Assembly: GCF_000733755.1 (NCBI RefSeq)
Contig: NZ_JPOF01000002.1
Span: forward strand, 434,001 to 498,000
Reading direction: 5' to 3'
From: Lachnoclostridium phytofermentans
GTDB lineage: Bacteria > Bacillota > Clostridia > Lachnospirales > Lachnospiraceae
DNA: 64,000 bases
The notes under the pieces were generated by a model. That model did not search any database. It saw only the letters and a list, made by a program, of their open reading frames with translations, and was not told the origin of the DNA. This document shows, piece by piece, positions 45,671-55,647 of this stretch. Numbering within the stretch: the stretch's first letter is position 1; each line of letters begins with the position of its first letter. The position numbers and the translations under genes are program-made.

Positions 45671-45740
45671 CATTGTGCTACCCATATTAAAATTAAATAA
45701 GTTAACATATCATTAAATTTCATATCGGAAGGGAGAACCT

Positions 45741-46163
45741 ATGTTAAACATTGGTGGGCTAACTCAAGGAGTTGTAATAGATCATATCCAAGCTGGATGC
45801 GCCATGAAGATTTATGAATACCTGCATCTTGAAAAATTAGATTGTAGCGTTGCTATTATAAAAAATGCAAAAAGTAATAAAATGGGTAAAAAAGATATTA
45901 TAAAAATCGAAGGTCCTCTTGTGGTTGATCTTGATAGGTTGGGTGTCTTAGATCCAACTCTTACTGTAAATATTATAGAAGATGGAGTAATTATCGAGAA
46001 ACGTCATTTACATCTTCCGGAAATAGTAACCGGAATTATACGTTGTAAAAATCCAAGATGCATTACCTCAATTGAACAAGAGCTTCCTCATCGTTTCAAA
46101 TTAACAGACCCAAACAAAGGTGTATATCGCTGCATCTATTGTGAACAAGCTTTTAGAAATTGA
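45741..46163 (+). CDS. pyrI: Aspartate carbamoyltransferase regulatory chain
   Basis: A 140-aa regulatory subunit. The N-terminal allosteric domain binds nucleotides (VIDHIQAGCAMKIYEYL) and the C-terminal zinc domain has four cysteines (CKNPRC...CIYC). It assembles with PyrB and gives feedback control. AAGGGAG precedes the ATG. It ends at a clear terminator. Confidence 0.96.
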   Translation: MLNIGGLTQGVVIDHIQAGCAMKIYEYLHLEKLDCSVAIIKNAKSNKMGKKDIIKIEGPLVVDLDRLGVLDPTLTVNIIEDGVIIEKRHLHLPEIVTGIIRCKNPRCITSIEQELPHRFKLTDPNKGVYRCIYCEQAFRN

Positions 46164-46208
46164 TAAATGACTAAACTGATAAGTATTAATTAATATTAAT
46201 AAAAGCAA

Positions 46209-46249
46209 CATAATCCTCCTGTAAGCCACTTGCTTAATGGAGGATTATG
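46209..46249 (+). terminator. Hairpin terminator after pyrI
   Basis: CATAATCCTCC and GGAGGATTATG form an 11-base stem with a 19-base loop, followed by TTTATG. It is 45 bases after pyrI and also in front of the convergent fhs end. Confidence 0.7.
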
Positions 46250-46328
46250 TTTATGTTATATCGCTAAAATTCTTTCTCTATCTATTCCTACTCAACTCAT
46301 AAAGGATTCATTGAACTCACTATAATGC

Positions 46329-47999
46329 CTAAAAAAGTCCGGTAATAACACCCTCTTCGTTTACATCAATTCGCTCCGCTGCCGGAACCTTTGGTAATCC
46401 TGGCATTGTCATGACAGTCCCTGTAATTGCAACAACAAAACCAGCCCCTGCAGAAACATAAACTTCTCGTATATTCACCGTAAAGTTGGTTGGTCTTCCG
46501 AGTTTGTTCGGATCATCAGATAAGCTGTATTGATTTTTCGCCATACAAACTGGTAGATTTCCAAATCCCAATTCAGTTAAGCGATCTATTTCTTTTGAGG
46601 CAGCTTGATCAAAGGTTACTCCGTCTGCTCCATAGATCTCTTTTGCGATAGTCGCCATCTTATCCTTTAAAGACATCTCATCTGGATATAAGGCATGATA
46701 GTTACTCTCTTTGGTTTCAATGGTCTTAATTACTTTATTTGCTAAGTCAATTCCACCTTCACCACCTTTTTCCCAAACTTCGGATAAAGAAAATTCACAA
46801 CCTCTCTCCTCACAAAACTGTTTCACATACGATAATTCATTTGCGGTATCTGTAGAGAATTTATTTAAAGTAACTACGACTGGCACACCATATTTTTGAA
46901 TGTTTTCGATATGTTTTTCAAGATTTACAATACCTTTTTGTAAAGCTTCTAAATTCTCAGCAGATAAATCAGTCTTAGCTACACCACCATTATATTTAAG
47001 TGCTCGAACAGTAGCCACTAACACGACTGCTGCCGGTTTTAATTTAGCAATACGACATTTGATATCTAAGAATTTTTCTGCTCCTAAATCTGCTCCAAAA
47101 CCTGCTTCAGTGATCACATAATCGGCTAACTTAAGCGCTGTCTTTGTTGCTCTAACCGAGTTACATCCATGTGCGATATTAGCAAATGGTCCACCATGTA
47201 TGATGGCAGGTGTATTCTCAGTAGTCTGTATTAAATTCGGCCTAATAGCATCTTTTAATAAAGCAGCCATAGAACCTACTGCATTCAAATCTTTTGCAGT
47301 CACCGGCTTACCCTCATAAGTATATGCAACGATTATCCTACTTAATCTTTCCTTTAAATCATGCATATCACTTGCCAGGCAGAGAATTGCCATGATTTCT
47401 GAAGCAACGGTTATAATAAAATGGTCCTCTCTAACCACACCATCTGCTTTTCTACCGAGTCCAACAACAATATTACGAAGTACGCGGTCATTCATATCCA
47501 CGCAGCGCTTCCATACAATTTGATTCGTATCAATGCTTAAGGCATTTCCCTGCTGAATATGATTGTCAAGCATTGCTGCCAGTAGATTATTTGCTGATGT
47601 GATAGCATGAAAATCTCCAGTAAAATGAAGATTTAAATCCTCCATTGGTACAACTTGAGCATAACCACCACCAGCAGCACCACCCTTAATCCCAAAACAT
47701 GGACCTAGGGATGGCTCTCTTAGCGCAATTACAGCATTCTTTTTCAGTCTTCCAAACGCTTGACCAAGCCCTACCGTTGTTGTTGTCTTTCCTTCTCCGG
47801 CAGGTGTTGGATTAATTGCCGTAACAAGGATCAGCTTTCCATCCTCTCGGTCCTTAATTTCATTCCAGAGCTCATCCGTGAACTTCGCTTTATACTTACC
47901 ATAATAATCCATATCATCTTCAGTGATACCGAGTGACTTGGCAACCTCACGAATGTGTATCATTTTTGCTTCCTGAGCAATTTCTATATCAGACTTCAT
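46329..47999 (-). CDS. fhs: Formate-tetrahydrofolate ligase
   Basis: A 556-aa ATP-dependent enzyme that charges tetrahydrofolate with formate. The P-loop [11 protein letters not shown] is at about 65-75, and the conserved [20 protein letters not shown] follows. Length is normal. GGAGGAGC precedes the ATG. It stands alone; a CodY-like box lies in its promoter. Confidence 0.97.
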   Translation of the reverse strand: MKSDIEIAQEAKMIHIREVAKSLGITEDDMDYYGKYKAKFTDELWNEIKDREDGKLILVTAINPTPAGEGKTTTTVGLGQAFGRLKKNAVIALREPSLGPCFGIKGGAAGGGYAQVVPMEDLNLHFTGDFHAITSANNLLAAMLDNHIQQGNALSIDTNQIVWKRCVDMNDRVLRNIVVGLGRKADGVVREDHFIITVASEIMAILCLASDMHDLKERLSRIIVAYTYEGKPVTAKDLNAVGSMAALLKDAIRPNLIQTTENTPAIIHGGPFANIAHGCNSVRATKTALKLADYVITEAGFGADLGAEKFLDIKCRIAKLKPAAVVLVATVRALKYNGGVAKTDLSAENLEALQKGIVNLEKHIENIQKYGVPVVVTLNKFSTDTANELSYVKQFCEERGCEFSLSEVWEKGGEGGIDLANKVIKTIETKESNYHALYPDEMSLKDKMATIAKEIYGADGVTFDQAASKEIDRLTELGFGNLPVCMAKNQYSLSDDPNKLGRPTNFTVNIREVYVSAGAGFVVAITGTVMTMPGLPKVPAAERIDVNEEGVITGLF

Positions 48000-48036
48000 G
48001 TCTAGCTCCTCCTACCTTCTATATTCCTTAGCTTTC

Positions 48037-48063
48037 ATTATAACAAATTATTTTCAGAAAAAA
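48037..48063 (-). promoter_or_regulatory. fhs promoter with overlapping CodY-like box
   Basis: A perfect TATAAT on the minus strand (48037-48042), but no good -35 element. The 15-base sequence TATTTTCAGAAAAAA (48049-48063, plus strand) matches 12 of 15 positions of the CodY consensus, with a perfect TTTTCAGAAAA core, and lies in the promoter spacer. Repression of fhs by CodY is a testable inference. Confidence 0.45.
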
Positions 48064-48214
48064 AGGGATTTCATTATTATTTATTTGTATCTGACTTATA
48101 ATAGGGACTAATATTCCGTTTTTTATTATTCCAAAAGCTGTTACTTATCTATCAAAAGTAACTATAGTAATTATGTTTATTATTTCATATGTATTCTTTA
48201 TTTTTAAATGTCAA

Positions 48215-48263
48215 AAACTGTGTTAACCCTTCTTTGTTTCCATAGACCGGCTTAACACAGTTT
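48215..48263 (+). terminator. 12-base hairpin with T-run, plus strand orientation
   Basis: AAACTGTGTTAA and its complement with a 25-base loop, followed by C and six T on the plus strand. No plus-strand gene ends here, so it may serve the decayed reading frame nearby or stop antisense transcription. On the minus strand it ends in a shorter T-run. Confidence 0.5.
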
Positions 48264-48311
48264 CTTTTTTCCTTTGCAGCTTAAAGTTTCGCATGCTATT
48301 AACTTTTTTAC

Positions 48312-48491
48312 CTTCATTTCTGTCGTAACTTAATATTTTACAGCATCAACCCGATTATTATGCCAGTAATAATGTGCTGACTCTGGTATCTTACTCTTCT
48401 TCTCTTTGGTATCAGACGAAAGCTTGCCGGTGTGCGCGCAATTTTCGCCATCATTATTGGAACATATCTATTATATCATATTATGAACTAA
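48312..48491 (+). pseudogene. Possible remnant of a membrane-protein C-terminus
   Basis: One plus-strand frame reads hydrophobic sequence (FYSINPIIMPVIMC, stop TGA at 48378-48380, then LWYLTLLLFGIRRK and AIFAIIIGTYLLYHIMN, stop at 48489-48491). The GC content is locally higher than the flanks. This looks like the end of a decayed membrane protein, perhaps of YIP1 type, but it is short and no start is visible. The rest of the 531-base gap (48000-48530) holds only the fhs promoter and a hairpin. Confidence 0.2.
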
Positions 48492-48530
48492 TTTCATTGC
48501 ATAATTGTTGGTAATGCTTCCATGGTATAC

Positions 48531-50141
48531 TTAGCTCAAACTTCCGATAAAGATAGAGTTTCTCTCAGTTTTTTTCCCTCGATATAAGGCCATATCAGCA
48601 GAATGAATAAAATCAGAATAAGTCTGCTCGTTCATGGGAATGGAAGAACAAATTCCTTGACTTACAGTCACGTAACGCATTTCAACCTCTTTTGCTTGTG
48701 AGAATTTTAAATCTAGAGTTCCTTCTCTGATTGCATCGCTCATATGATAAAGTTCCTCTTCTTTTAAACCACTTGTAATAACGAAAAATTCGTCACCACC
48801 AAATCGTGCGCAAAATTGTTCTTTACTTTCTCTTTGTACCACCTCTGCAATTTCTTTGATACAACGGTCTCCCTCAAGATGCCCAAAATAATCATTGAAA
48901 TGTTTGAAGAAATCAATATCTACAACGATGATACCGAATTCTGTTTTCTTTCTTTTATTCTCTTCAAACAGCTGCTCGCAATACTCATTCAAAAGATACC
49001 GATTTGCCAGACCTGTAAGCGCATCATGCTCAGACAATAACTTAAGCCTATGTATTTCTTTCTCATTTTTTAATTGCTTTTCAACTTCCTTTTCCAACGA
49101 TATTTTCGATTTTATATTCAAGATGCGTGATTCGTTGATTTTAAGTTCACGCTGTTTCATTAGGTGATAGAAGTTATGATATACTTCATTTAATTCCTCT
49201 TTTTTTGTAATACGATAATAAGGTATAATTACTTGATAATAGTGAAGCATTAACGAGATTGATTTAACAATGACTTGTGTCGGTTTCACTATCTCAAGCA
49301 TCCTCTCAACACGAGCATAGTCCGCTCTAGTAATTAATTTTTCAAGCAAATCCAGATACTCTTCATAAAGTAAACCGAAAATCTGAGTATTCCTAGCACC
49401 TTGCATCACATCATCGATATCTCGATTAAACTGTTCAAACTCTCCTAATTGATAACCTAGTTTTGATTGGATGATAGTTAATAATTCTTTTATCAATGGT
49501 AACTCATTTTGTTCCATACCTAACAATTGATCTCGCAACTGGATTGCTTTCATCACTTCACCCATGGCACAATAAGTAAAACACCGTTTTGATAGATAAT
49601 GGATTTCGAAGATTTGCTGCTCGATATTTCGTTGATTCCGTCCACGCATCGCAAATTCTTCTAATAAATTTTTTTCCGCAATCTCATAGCAAGCTATAGC
49701 TTCTTGATAGTCTTTTAAAATAGAATGCAAATCTGCTATATTCACATAAATAGAAGAACGTAAAAGATAGTTATGACTACCCTCAAGATATTCTAAGGCA
49801 AGTAAAAAGTATTCCAGCGCTTTCACTTCATTATTTTGTTTCACCAAGATTGCTCCAATGATGTTATTCGCTTGTGCTAAACTGTTCTTATATCCATTTA
49901 TCTCGCATAGATTGATTAACTCCAAACAATAGTCAAGACTATCTTCTAAGTTACTTACATAAAAAGAATGTTCTGCTAATGACTGAAGCGCTAATGCTCT
50001 CTTTCTGGGACTTTTTTCTAAGGTAGCGAGAGATAGTAACTCTAGTGCTGTCAATCTCCATAACGTAATGTCAGTATACTGTACATTTTTTAAATCGATA
50101 TAACGCTGCTCTAACTTACTTGAACACTGTTCCTGTTCCAT
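48531..50141 (-). CDS. TPR-GGDEF diguanylate cyclase (second of pair)
   Basis: A 536-aa cytoplasmic protein. Residues about 20-330 are helical TPR-like repeats (for example LGAILVKQNNEVKALEYFLLALEYL); a short coiled coil leads to a C-terminal GGDEF domain (about 370-536) with the intact catalytic motif FGGDEFF. It should make cyclic di-GMP in response to a TPR-bound partner. GGCGAAGGATT precedes the ATG at 50141; an in-frame TTG at 50174 overlaps the upstream gene. It is 16 bases after a close homologue. Confidence 0.85.
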   Translation of the reverse strand: MEQEQCSSKLEQRYIDLKNVQYTDITLWRLTALELLSLATLEKSPRKRALALQSLAEHSFYVSNLEDSLDYCLELINLCEINGYKNSLAQANNIIGAILVKQNNEVKALEYFLLALEYLEGSHNYLLRSSIYVNIADLHSILKDYQEAIACYEIAEKNLLEEFAMRGRNQRNIEQQIFEIHYLSKRCFTYCAMGEVMKAIQLRDQLLGMEQNELPLIKELLTIIQSKLGYQLGEFEQFNRDIDDVMQGARNTQIFGLLYEEYLDLLEKLITRADYARVERMLEIVKPTQVIVKSISLMLHYYQVIIPYYRITKKEELNEVYHNFYHLMKQRELKINESRILNIKSKISLEKEVEKQLKNEKEIHRLKLLSEHDALTGLANRYLLNEYCEQLFEENKRKKTEFGIIVVDIDFFKHFNDYFGHLEGDRCIKEIAEVVQRESKEQFCARFGGDEFFVITSGLKEEELYHMSDAIREGTLDLKFSQAKEVEMRYVTVSQGICSSIPMNEQTYSDFIHSADMALYRGKKTERNSIFIGSLS

Positions 50142-50157
50142 AATCCTTCGCCTTTCA

Positions 50158-51747
50158 TTATGTAATCTCACCAAGAAAGATGGAGTTTTTCGTTAATTTT
50201 TTCCCCTTGTATAAGGCCATATCAGCGCAATGAATGAAATCTGATACTGTCTGCCCCATCTTTGGTACTGCATTCACTAGCCCTTGGCTGATCGTAAGGC
50301 ATTGGTAAGGAATTTCCTGGGCTTGACTTATCGCTTTTGATATTAAAACTTCCTTAAGTCGATTTGCTATTTCCAATACTCTTGCCGTATCTGCATTAAG
50401 AAATACTATAAAGAATTCATCTCCTCCAAATCTAGCCAAAAAATAATCAGGAGCTACCTCTCTCATAGTATCCGCAATCTCCACTAAGCACTGATCACCA
50501 AAAAGATGCCCAAATGTATCATTATATTGTTTAAAGTAATCGACATCCAAAACGTCAATACCAATGGTGTAACCCTTCTCTCTTGCTTTCTTAAAGTTTT
50601 TCTCCAAATATTCATTCAGACAATAACGATTTGCAAGCTTAGTTAATGCATCATGCTCAGATCGCTCTTTTAAATAATGCAAGTTACTCATCATAGAAGT
50701 ATTATAATAAACGGTATCATCAAAACGCTTTCTATTTTTAAGATTCGCATGTTTTGCCTGGCGAAAGACCTCCTCCATCCTTTCACTTAATTTAAGGAAC
50801 TCTTCAAAATCCTCCTCCATGTTTTCAGAGGGATGAAAAATAAGTCCAAAACGTATCTTTGCATCAAAATACTTAAGCCGATATTCCTCTGACATAGCTT
50901 TTGTACTCATCTTACCAATTGCTACAACATACTGATAAGCTTCTTCCTTAAGATTTGTATCCATTAATACCTGTACCATTTCAATGCAGGCATCAAAATA
51001 ATCTACATAAAATTCCATCTCTTGTACGGTGTTGATAAAAAGATCAAGTGTTTCCTTGGCATCCTCATAAAATCCTTTTGCAAATAACAACCTACAATAA
51101 AAATAATAATATGGTAATCTTTGTTCATTCGTATACATAGATAAATAATTCTTTATATTCTCTAATATGTCCTCTGCTTTTTTTAACTCATCAAGGCTTA
51201 AATAGCAAGTTCCCAGATGACATTCCAACAAAAATAAATCATAAGAAAGCACTTGTTTTTCTTCCTTTACAGACCGTAGCCGATAACTTAACTTTTCTTT
51301 CTTATAATATTCAAGCGCATCTTCATAATCACCAAATATCTGATATGCATGAGCAATAGAACGATAAAGAATTCTTAATCTTTTTCCTTCTCTCTTTAAC
51401 TTCGCTAACTTAATACCTTTTAGGAAATAACTAAATGATTGCTGTTCGTTTCCTAATCTCGAATATAGAATTCCAAAAAGAGTGTTGTAATCTATTTTAA
51501 GGGTATACTTTTCTCCTCGTTTTACGTAAGCCTCGCCACGTAACAAAAATTCTAAACTCTGCTTAAACTTTCCCTGCTGATAGTTAATCCTTGCAAGGAT
51601 ATACATCGCACAAGCAATCCCATTTTTGTTATGTTTTTGAATCGAGTTCTCTATTAATTGATAGCATAGCTTTTTCTTATACTCAATCTCATTTAGTCGA
51701 GTATGTTCTATTTTATCAATTAACTTTGTTATATCTGCATAGCCCAT
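50158..51747 (-). CDS. TPR-GGDEF diguanylate cyclase (first of pair)
   Basis: A 529-aa cytoplasmic protein with the same layout as the next gene: N-terminal TPR-like helices (about 30-340) and a C-terminal GGDEF domain with intact FGGDEFF. Matching sentences in both (DALTKLANRYCLNEYLE and DALTGLANRYLLNEYCE) point to tandem duplication. GGAGGTTGAG lies before the ATG at 51747. No membrane segment. The inhibitory RxxD site is not obvious in either. The flanking gap 51748-52020 carries a hairpin. Confidence 0.85.
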   Translation of the reverse strand: MGYADITKLIDKIEHTRLNEIEYKKKLCYQLIENSIQKHNKNGIACAMYILARINYQQGKFKQSLEFLLRGEAYVKRGEKYTLKIDYNTLFGILYSRLGNEQQSFSYFLKGIKLAKLKREGKRLRILYRSIAHAYQIFGDYEDALEYYKKEKLSYRLRSVKEEKQVLSYDLFLLECHLGTCYLSLDELKKAEDILENIKNYLSMYTNEQRLPYYYFYCRLLFAKGFYEDAKETLDLFINTVQEMEFYVDYFDACIEMVQVLMDTNLKEEAYQYVVAIGKMSTKAMSEEYRLKYFDAKIRFGLIFHPSENMEEDFEEFLKLSERMEEVFRQAKHANLKNRKRFDDTVYYNTSMMSNLHYLKERSEHDALTKLANRYCLNEYLEKNFKKAREKGYTIGIDVLDVDYFKQYNDTFGHLFGDQCLVEIADTMREVAPDYFLARFGGDEFFIVFLNADTARVLEIANRLKEVLISKAISQAQEIPYQCLTISQGLVNAVPKMGQTVSDFIHCADMALYKGKKLTKNSIFLGEIT

Positions 51748-51857
51748 ACTCAACCTCCATTTCAGATGTTTGTTAGAAGTTTTTTGCAAAATAAGATACA
51801 AACTCTTTGTAGCTAATATGTAATAGGACAATTTTTACATTTAAATTATAAAAGAAA

Positions 51858-51904
51858 TACCATATAGGTCATTTGATTATTTCTCCTTTGCCGCTATATG
51901 GTAT
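51858..51904 (-). terminator. Hairpin terminator after the ATP-grasp pair
   Basis: ATACCATATAG and CTATATGGTAT (11 bases) with a 25-base loop; on the minus strand a T-rich stretch (TTTCTTTTATAA) follows. It lies about 115 bases after the ATP-grasp gene. Confidence 0.6.
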
Positions 51905-52020
51905 CAGAACTGCTTCTATTGAAACATCGATAATATTTTATCATAGTTATATAAATTTTCAAAGTATTTTTTGGTAGAATATGCTATATTTTCACTGATT
52001 TTGTGGCAAAATATGAACTG

Positions 52021-52884
52021 TTATAACTTTAATTCATGTTTTATATAGCTTAAATACTCTTTTACCAAGTTTACATTCGTACATTGATATAACATACGAG
52101 CTCCAACCACATCCTCAATTTCGTTAAAGACTAGTTCTCCTTCCTCAGTCACTAGAAAATCAACTCCTACCAAATCAAATGGGTATGCGTTAACTATTCT
52201 TTGGACCATCTCATGCTCTTTTAGCGTTAACTGGTACTCGCAGACCGTACCTCCCAAAGAAAAATTAGATTTAAACCCTTGATTCGCTGTTCTAAGAATG
52301 CACCCTAGAATCTTTTTTCCAAGGACGTAGACACGTAAGTCTTGTTTTCTCCCCTTGATATATGGCTGTATGACAAAATCATTTGCTTTCAGGCTTAAAA
52401 TCTGCGTTAACACAGCTTGATCATCTTCGGTTGTAATTAGAAAAACTTCACTTCCACCATGGCCATCCACTGATTTTACGATACATGGTTTTGTTTCTAT
52501 GGCTAACTTCTTTAATAAATTTTCTTTCTTTACAAACTCTGTTGATATCACTTTTATATTAAGTTTTAATATTTCACGATAGGTCCTTGCTTTATCATTA
52601 CATAGGTATGCAATCGATGCTGGATTAAAAACTCTTGTTCCTAAAGCTTCTAAGTGCTCACTTAACAATGGCCATATAGTGCGCACAATAGCTGCTTTCG
52701 GCGGTTCTAGTATTTTCTTATGTTCAGAAATAATAAGATTTCCTTCTTTCACACCAATTTCTAAATTTTCAACAAGTTTTAACTGGATATCGAGCCCCAT
52801 CGCCTTCCCTAGCTCTTGATGTTCCTTGATATACCATTCATTTTTCTTAGCATCTGCTTCCTGATAGATCATCCAAATTGTCAT
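52021..52884 (-). CDS. RimK-like ATP-grasp protein (second of pair)
   Basis: A 287-aa ATP-grasp ligase-type enzyme. The N-terminal alpha/beta domain is followed by the ATP-grasp core with KPCIVKSVDGHGGSEVF, DFVIQPYIKGRKQDLRVYVLG and the metal site LVFNEIEDVVGARML. Such enzymes join an amine to a carboxylate using ATP. Its start overlaps the upstream gene by ATGA, so the pair is coupled. The substrate is unknown; glutamate-type ligation is a family-based guess. Confidence 0.75.
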   Translation of the reverse strand: MTIWMIYQEADAKKNEWYIKEHQELGKAMGLDIQLKLVENLEIGVKEGNLIISEHKKILEPPKAAIVRTIWPLLSEHLEALGTRVFNPASIAYLCNDKARTYREILKLNIKVISTEFVKKENLLKKLAIETKPCIVKSVDGHGGSEVFLITTEDDQAVLTQILSLKANDFVIQPYIKGRKQDLRVYVLGKKILGCILRTANQGFKSNFSLGGTVCEYQLTLKEHEMVQRIVNAYPFDLVGVDFLVTEEGELVFNEIEDVVGARMLYQCTNVNLVKEYLSYIKHELKL

Positions 52885-53777
52885 CTTTTGTTCCCCTTCT
52901 CCATAAGAATATAGTCTATTATCTGCTTTGCAGTATCTACCCCTGTACAGTCAAAAATGTTTTTAAAATGAGCATTGGAGTTTACTTCGCAAACGATTGG
53001 TTCCTCATTTTCACCAAATAATAAATCAACTCCTGCAAAGGTTAATCCTAATATCTTCGTACATTCAATAGCAAGATTGATTTGCCTATCCGTTGGCTGA
53101 TAAGCTCTCATCTTACCACCATTTGAAATATTTGCTCGAAAATCAACTTCAGAATAACGATACATTGCAGCTACTACCTGGTCTCCAACTACTTGTAACC
53201 GAATATCTCTACCTTCACTACTTTTGATAAATTCTTGAAACAGCATTGGCTTTGTGCCTATTTGTTTCACTTTTCCTAGCAAATCTTCCTCATCTTTTGC
53301 AAGATAAACTTGAGCACCAAAAGAACCAAAACATTCCTTTATTACCAACGGATAGTGAAGTTCCTTCCCGACCCCCTTTAAAAAATCATAATCAGTATAT
53401 CCTATATTTTCATAGGTCATCGGTGCTAATATTGTCTTTGGCATCGGTATCCCATACTGCCCTAGGGTAAGATGTGTCATTGATTTATCATCACAGAGTG
53501 CAATAGACTGTGAAGAATTGTAAACAGGTATTCCAAGGGATTCGAGGTAAGTAGCTAGCCTTACATCCTTATCCCAAAAAAGAACAAACTCAGGAAGTGT
53601 TTCATGATATTGTTTAAATGCATCCACTCCTCCTCTTCCTAAGATAGCGAGACACTCTGCATTTGTCCTAAGTTCCATCTCTATGTTTGCAGCTTTTGCT
53701 GCTTGAAACAACCAGTTAGTCAGTTCACTAAATTTATTATTCATAAGAAATTGATTGGCAATTAACCATGCTTTCAT
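52881..53777 (-). CDS. RimK-like ATP-grasp protein (first of pair)
   Basis: A 298-aa ATP-grasp enzyme related to the next gene and to RimK/LysX. Motifs are YPLVIKECFGSFGAQVYLA, MLFQEFIKSSEGRDIRLQVVG and IVCEVNSNAHFKNI (metal ligands). The ATG at 53777 has GGAGG 5 bases upstream; the ATG at 53789 is part of that context and less likely. With the second gene it forms a two-gene operon. Nothing nearby tells the substrate: GGDEF genes lie downstream, a lipoprotein is divergent. Confidence 0.75.
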   Translation of the reverse strand: MKAWLIANQFLMNNKFSELTNWLFQAAKAANIEMELRTNAECLAILGRGGVDAFKQYHETLPEFVLFWDKDVRLATYLESLGIPVYNSSQSIALCDDKSMTHLTLGQYGIPMPKTILAPMTYENIGYTDYDFLKGVGKELHYPLVIKECFGSFGAQVYLAKDEEDLLGKVKQIGTKPMLFQEFIKSSEGRDIRLQVVGDQVVAAMYRYSEVDFRANISNGGKMRAYQPTDRQINLAIECTKILGLTFAGVDLLFGENEEPIVCEVNSNAHFKNIFDCTGVDTAKQIIDYILMEKGNKR

Positions 53778-54153
53778 AATATCCTCCATTCCTTCTTAAT
53801 ACCACATTTAAGTACTTTAGAAGTCTTTCTCACACTTTTCTATATTACTATAATGTTATTCACTATTTACTAATATAAAAAGGGTATTCATTTAAGTTAT
53901 AACATATTATATTAAGAAAGCAATATTATTCTTTGCAGTTTTCATTTTATGATCAAACCCTACTGTGGATAAGGGAACCCATAGAAACTTATATTGATTA
54001 TGAAAAAAGTTGAATTGTAATAAAGATTTCATAATATCTTAAACCACTATTTTGATATCGTGGTATACTCTTAAGTAAGAATAACCCTATAGGTTTAACT
54101 GTGAGAATATAATGATAAATCATAGTGATCATTTATGAAATGGAGACAGCAGT
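53778..54153. other. Divergent gap between the ATP-grasp pair and the lipoprotein gene
   Basis: A very AT-rich 376-base stretch with no convincing gene. A weak minus-strand promoter (TTGCTT, 16 bases, TATAAC near 53892-53920) could serve the ATP-grasp pair. A palindrome ACCAC-N12-GTGGT at about 54043-54064 precedes a TATACT element (54064-54069) that may serve the lipoprotein gene. Confidence 0.35.
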
Positions 54154-55452
54154 ATGAAAAAGAAGAGATATATATACGGTATAATTTTGGGTTTAGCTTT
54201 AACATGTATCACAGCATGTTCAACTAAGAAGGAAGATACAACTATAAGCCAACCGAAAGACCAAGATTCTAACATCAATGAGGATCAAACAGATACATTG
54301 AGTATTATGGATGAGTTTCATGCTCTTATCTCTGATGGAACTAGTATAAAAGAAATTGCTGCTTATATACATAAGAATATTGCTGTTGCGACTGGGGAAG
54401 AAGTTTCAGAAATGATTCTCAAATTAGAAGAGTTACACACCAACCGAAGAGAAAAAGAAGAGGAGAAATATTTAGCTGAAGCAGTACAAAAAGGATTCGA
54501 TGCTATAGATAGAACAGGAATTGATATCAATCAAGTAGATTCTATAAAAGACGAAGCGATTAAGAAATTAGTTATAGAATCAAAAGAAAATGGCTATAAA
54601 ATAGAGACAGTGGAAGGGTATTATTTTCCGATAATCGATTATTCTTTTTACCAACAATTTAGTTCTTATGCAACGCCTGAAATAAAAGATTATATCAACA
54701 TTATGGAAGTAGAATCTGATTACGCATTTGCGAAAGCTGAGATTTTAATGATTGGTTGGGATGAAGTAGTTAACCGTATTATTTTAATGGAAAAGTTTCT
54801 AAATCAATATCCGGAATCTGATAAAGCAGACTACATGAAACTGAAATATGACAATTACGTATTTATCTCATTATACGGCTTAAATATTCCCCCATTATTT
54901 GATAATAAAATGAGTGAAGATGCGAAGAAAGCATATGCAACCTCATTAACTCAAAGTAAGGATAGTAAATTCCTGAAATTATTAGATGAATTTATGACAC
55001 TAGTTGAAAAAAATGATTATGAGCTAACTGAGGAAGTGGATCGTTTTAGAAAAGCAAATACAAACAGTATCCTTTATGAAGATAATGAAACATCAAAAGA
55101 TCCAAATCGATACCAAGTAGCTGGTATTGATGATGCGGATGAATTTGATGAAACCTATGAACTTCTTAGAGCTGCTTTATCAGATAATGATAAGGATACC
55201 TTTGCAGATCATATTGCTTATCCTATCAATGTTATTATCAATGGTAAAAAAACGGAGATAAAAAATAAAGAGGTGTTCCTGAAAAACTTTGATGAAATCA
55301 TGAATGAAGATATGAAACATATTTTCTTAAATCAAAAGCTAGAAGACTTCTTTGTAAACTATCAAGGTATCATGGTCGGTAATGGCCAATTTTGGCTCAA
55401 TCAATTAGTCGGAACAAAGTATAAATTTAGTATTTATGCGATTAATAATTAG
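54154..55452 (+). CDS. Lipoprotein with NTF2-like C-terminal region, function unknown
   Basis: A 432-aa protein. The signal peptide has a lipobox ITAC (Cys22), so it is anchored to the outer face of the membrane. The mature part is acidic and helical; the last 95 residues (AALSDNDKDTFADHIAYP...NGQFWLNQ) look like a SnoaL/NTF2-type fold. I do not recognise the whole protein. GGAGA precedes the ATG. It stands alone, divergent from the ATP-grasp operon and convergent with ftsK. Confidence 0.75.
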   Translation: MKKKRYIYGIILGLALTCITACSTKKEDTTISQPKDQDSNINEDQTDTLSIMDEFHALISDGTSIKEIAAYIHKNIAVATGEEVSEMILKLEELHTNRREKEEEKYLAEAVQKGFDAIDRTGIDINQVDSIKDEAIKKLVIESKENGYKIETVEGYYFPIIDYSFYQQFSSYATPEIKDYINIMEVESDYAFAKAEILMIGWDEVVNRIILMEKFLNQYPESDKADYMKLKYDNYVFISLYGLNIPPLFDNKMSEDAKKAYATSLTQSKDSKFLKLLDEFMTLVEKNDYELTEEVDRFRKANTNSILYEDNETSKDPNRYQVAGIDDADEFDETYELLRAALSDNDKDTFADHIAYPINVIINGKKTEIKNKEVFLKNFDEIMNEDMKHIFLNQKLEDFFVNYQGIMVGNGQFWLNQLVGTKYKFSIYAINN

Positions 55453-55647
55453 TATTATTTATTCACTTCGATGCTTCCTTTCAAGAAAAAGGAACATCTA
55501 TTTATCTGATAAGAATGATAAAAAAACATTGCAATATACATGGATGGAGTTTAGTACATATATCAAATATCGCCAGACACCATTGAAAACTTGGAATGAA
55601 CGTTTGATATAAAAAGAAATGATCTAAAAGTTCTATATGAATTATTG

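Noticed and set aside
51868-51894. Tiny open frame (7 codons) with an AGGAG-like site beginning in the loop of the hairpin after the ATP-grasp pair
   Set aside because: It is very short and runs across the terminator arm; likely chance.
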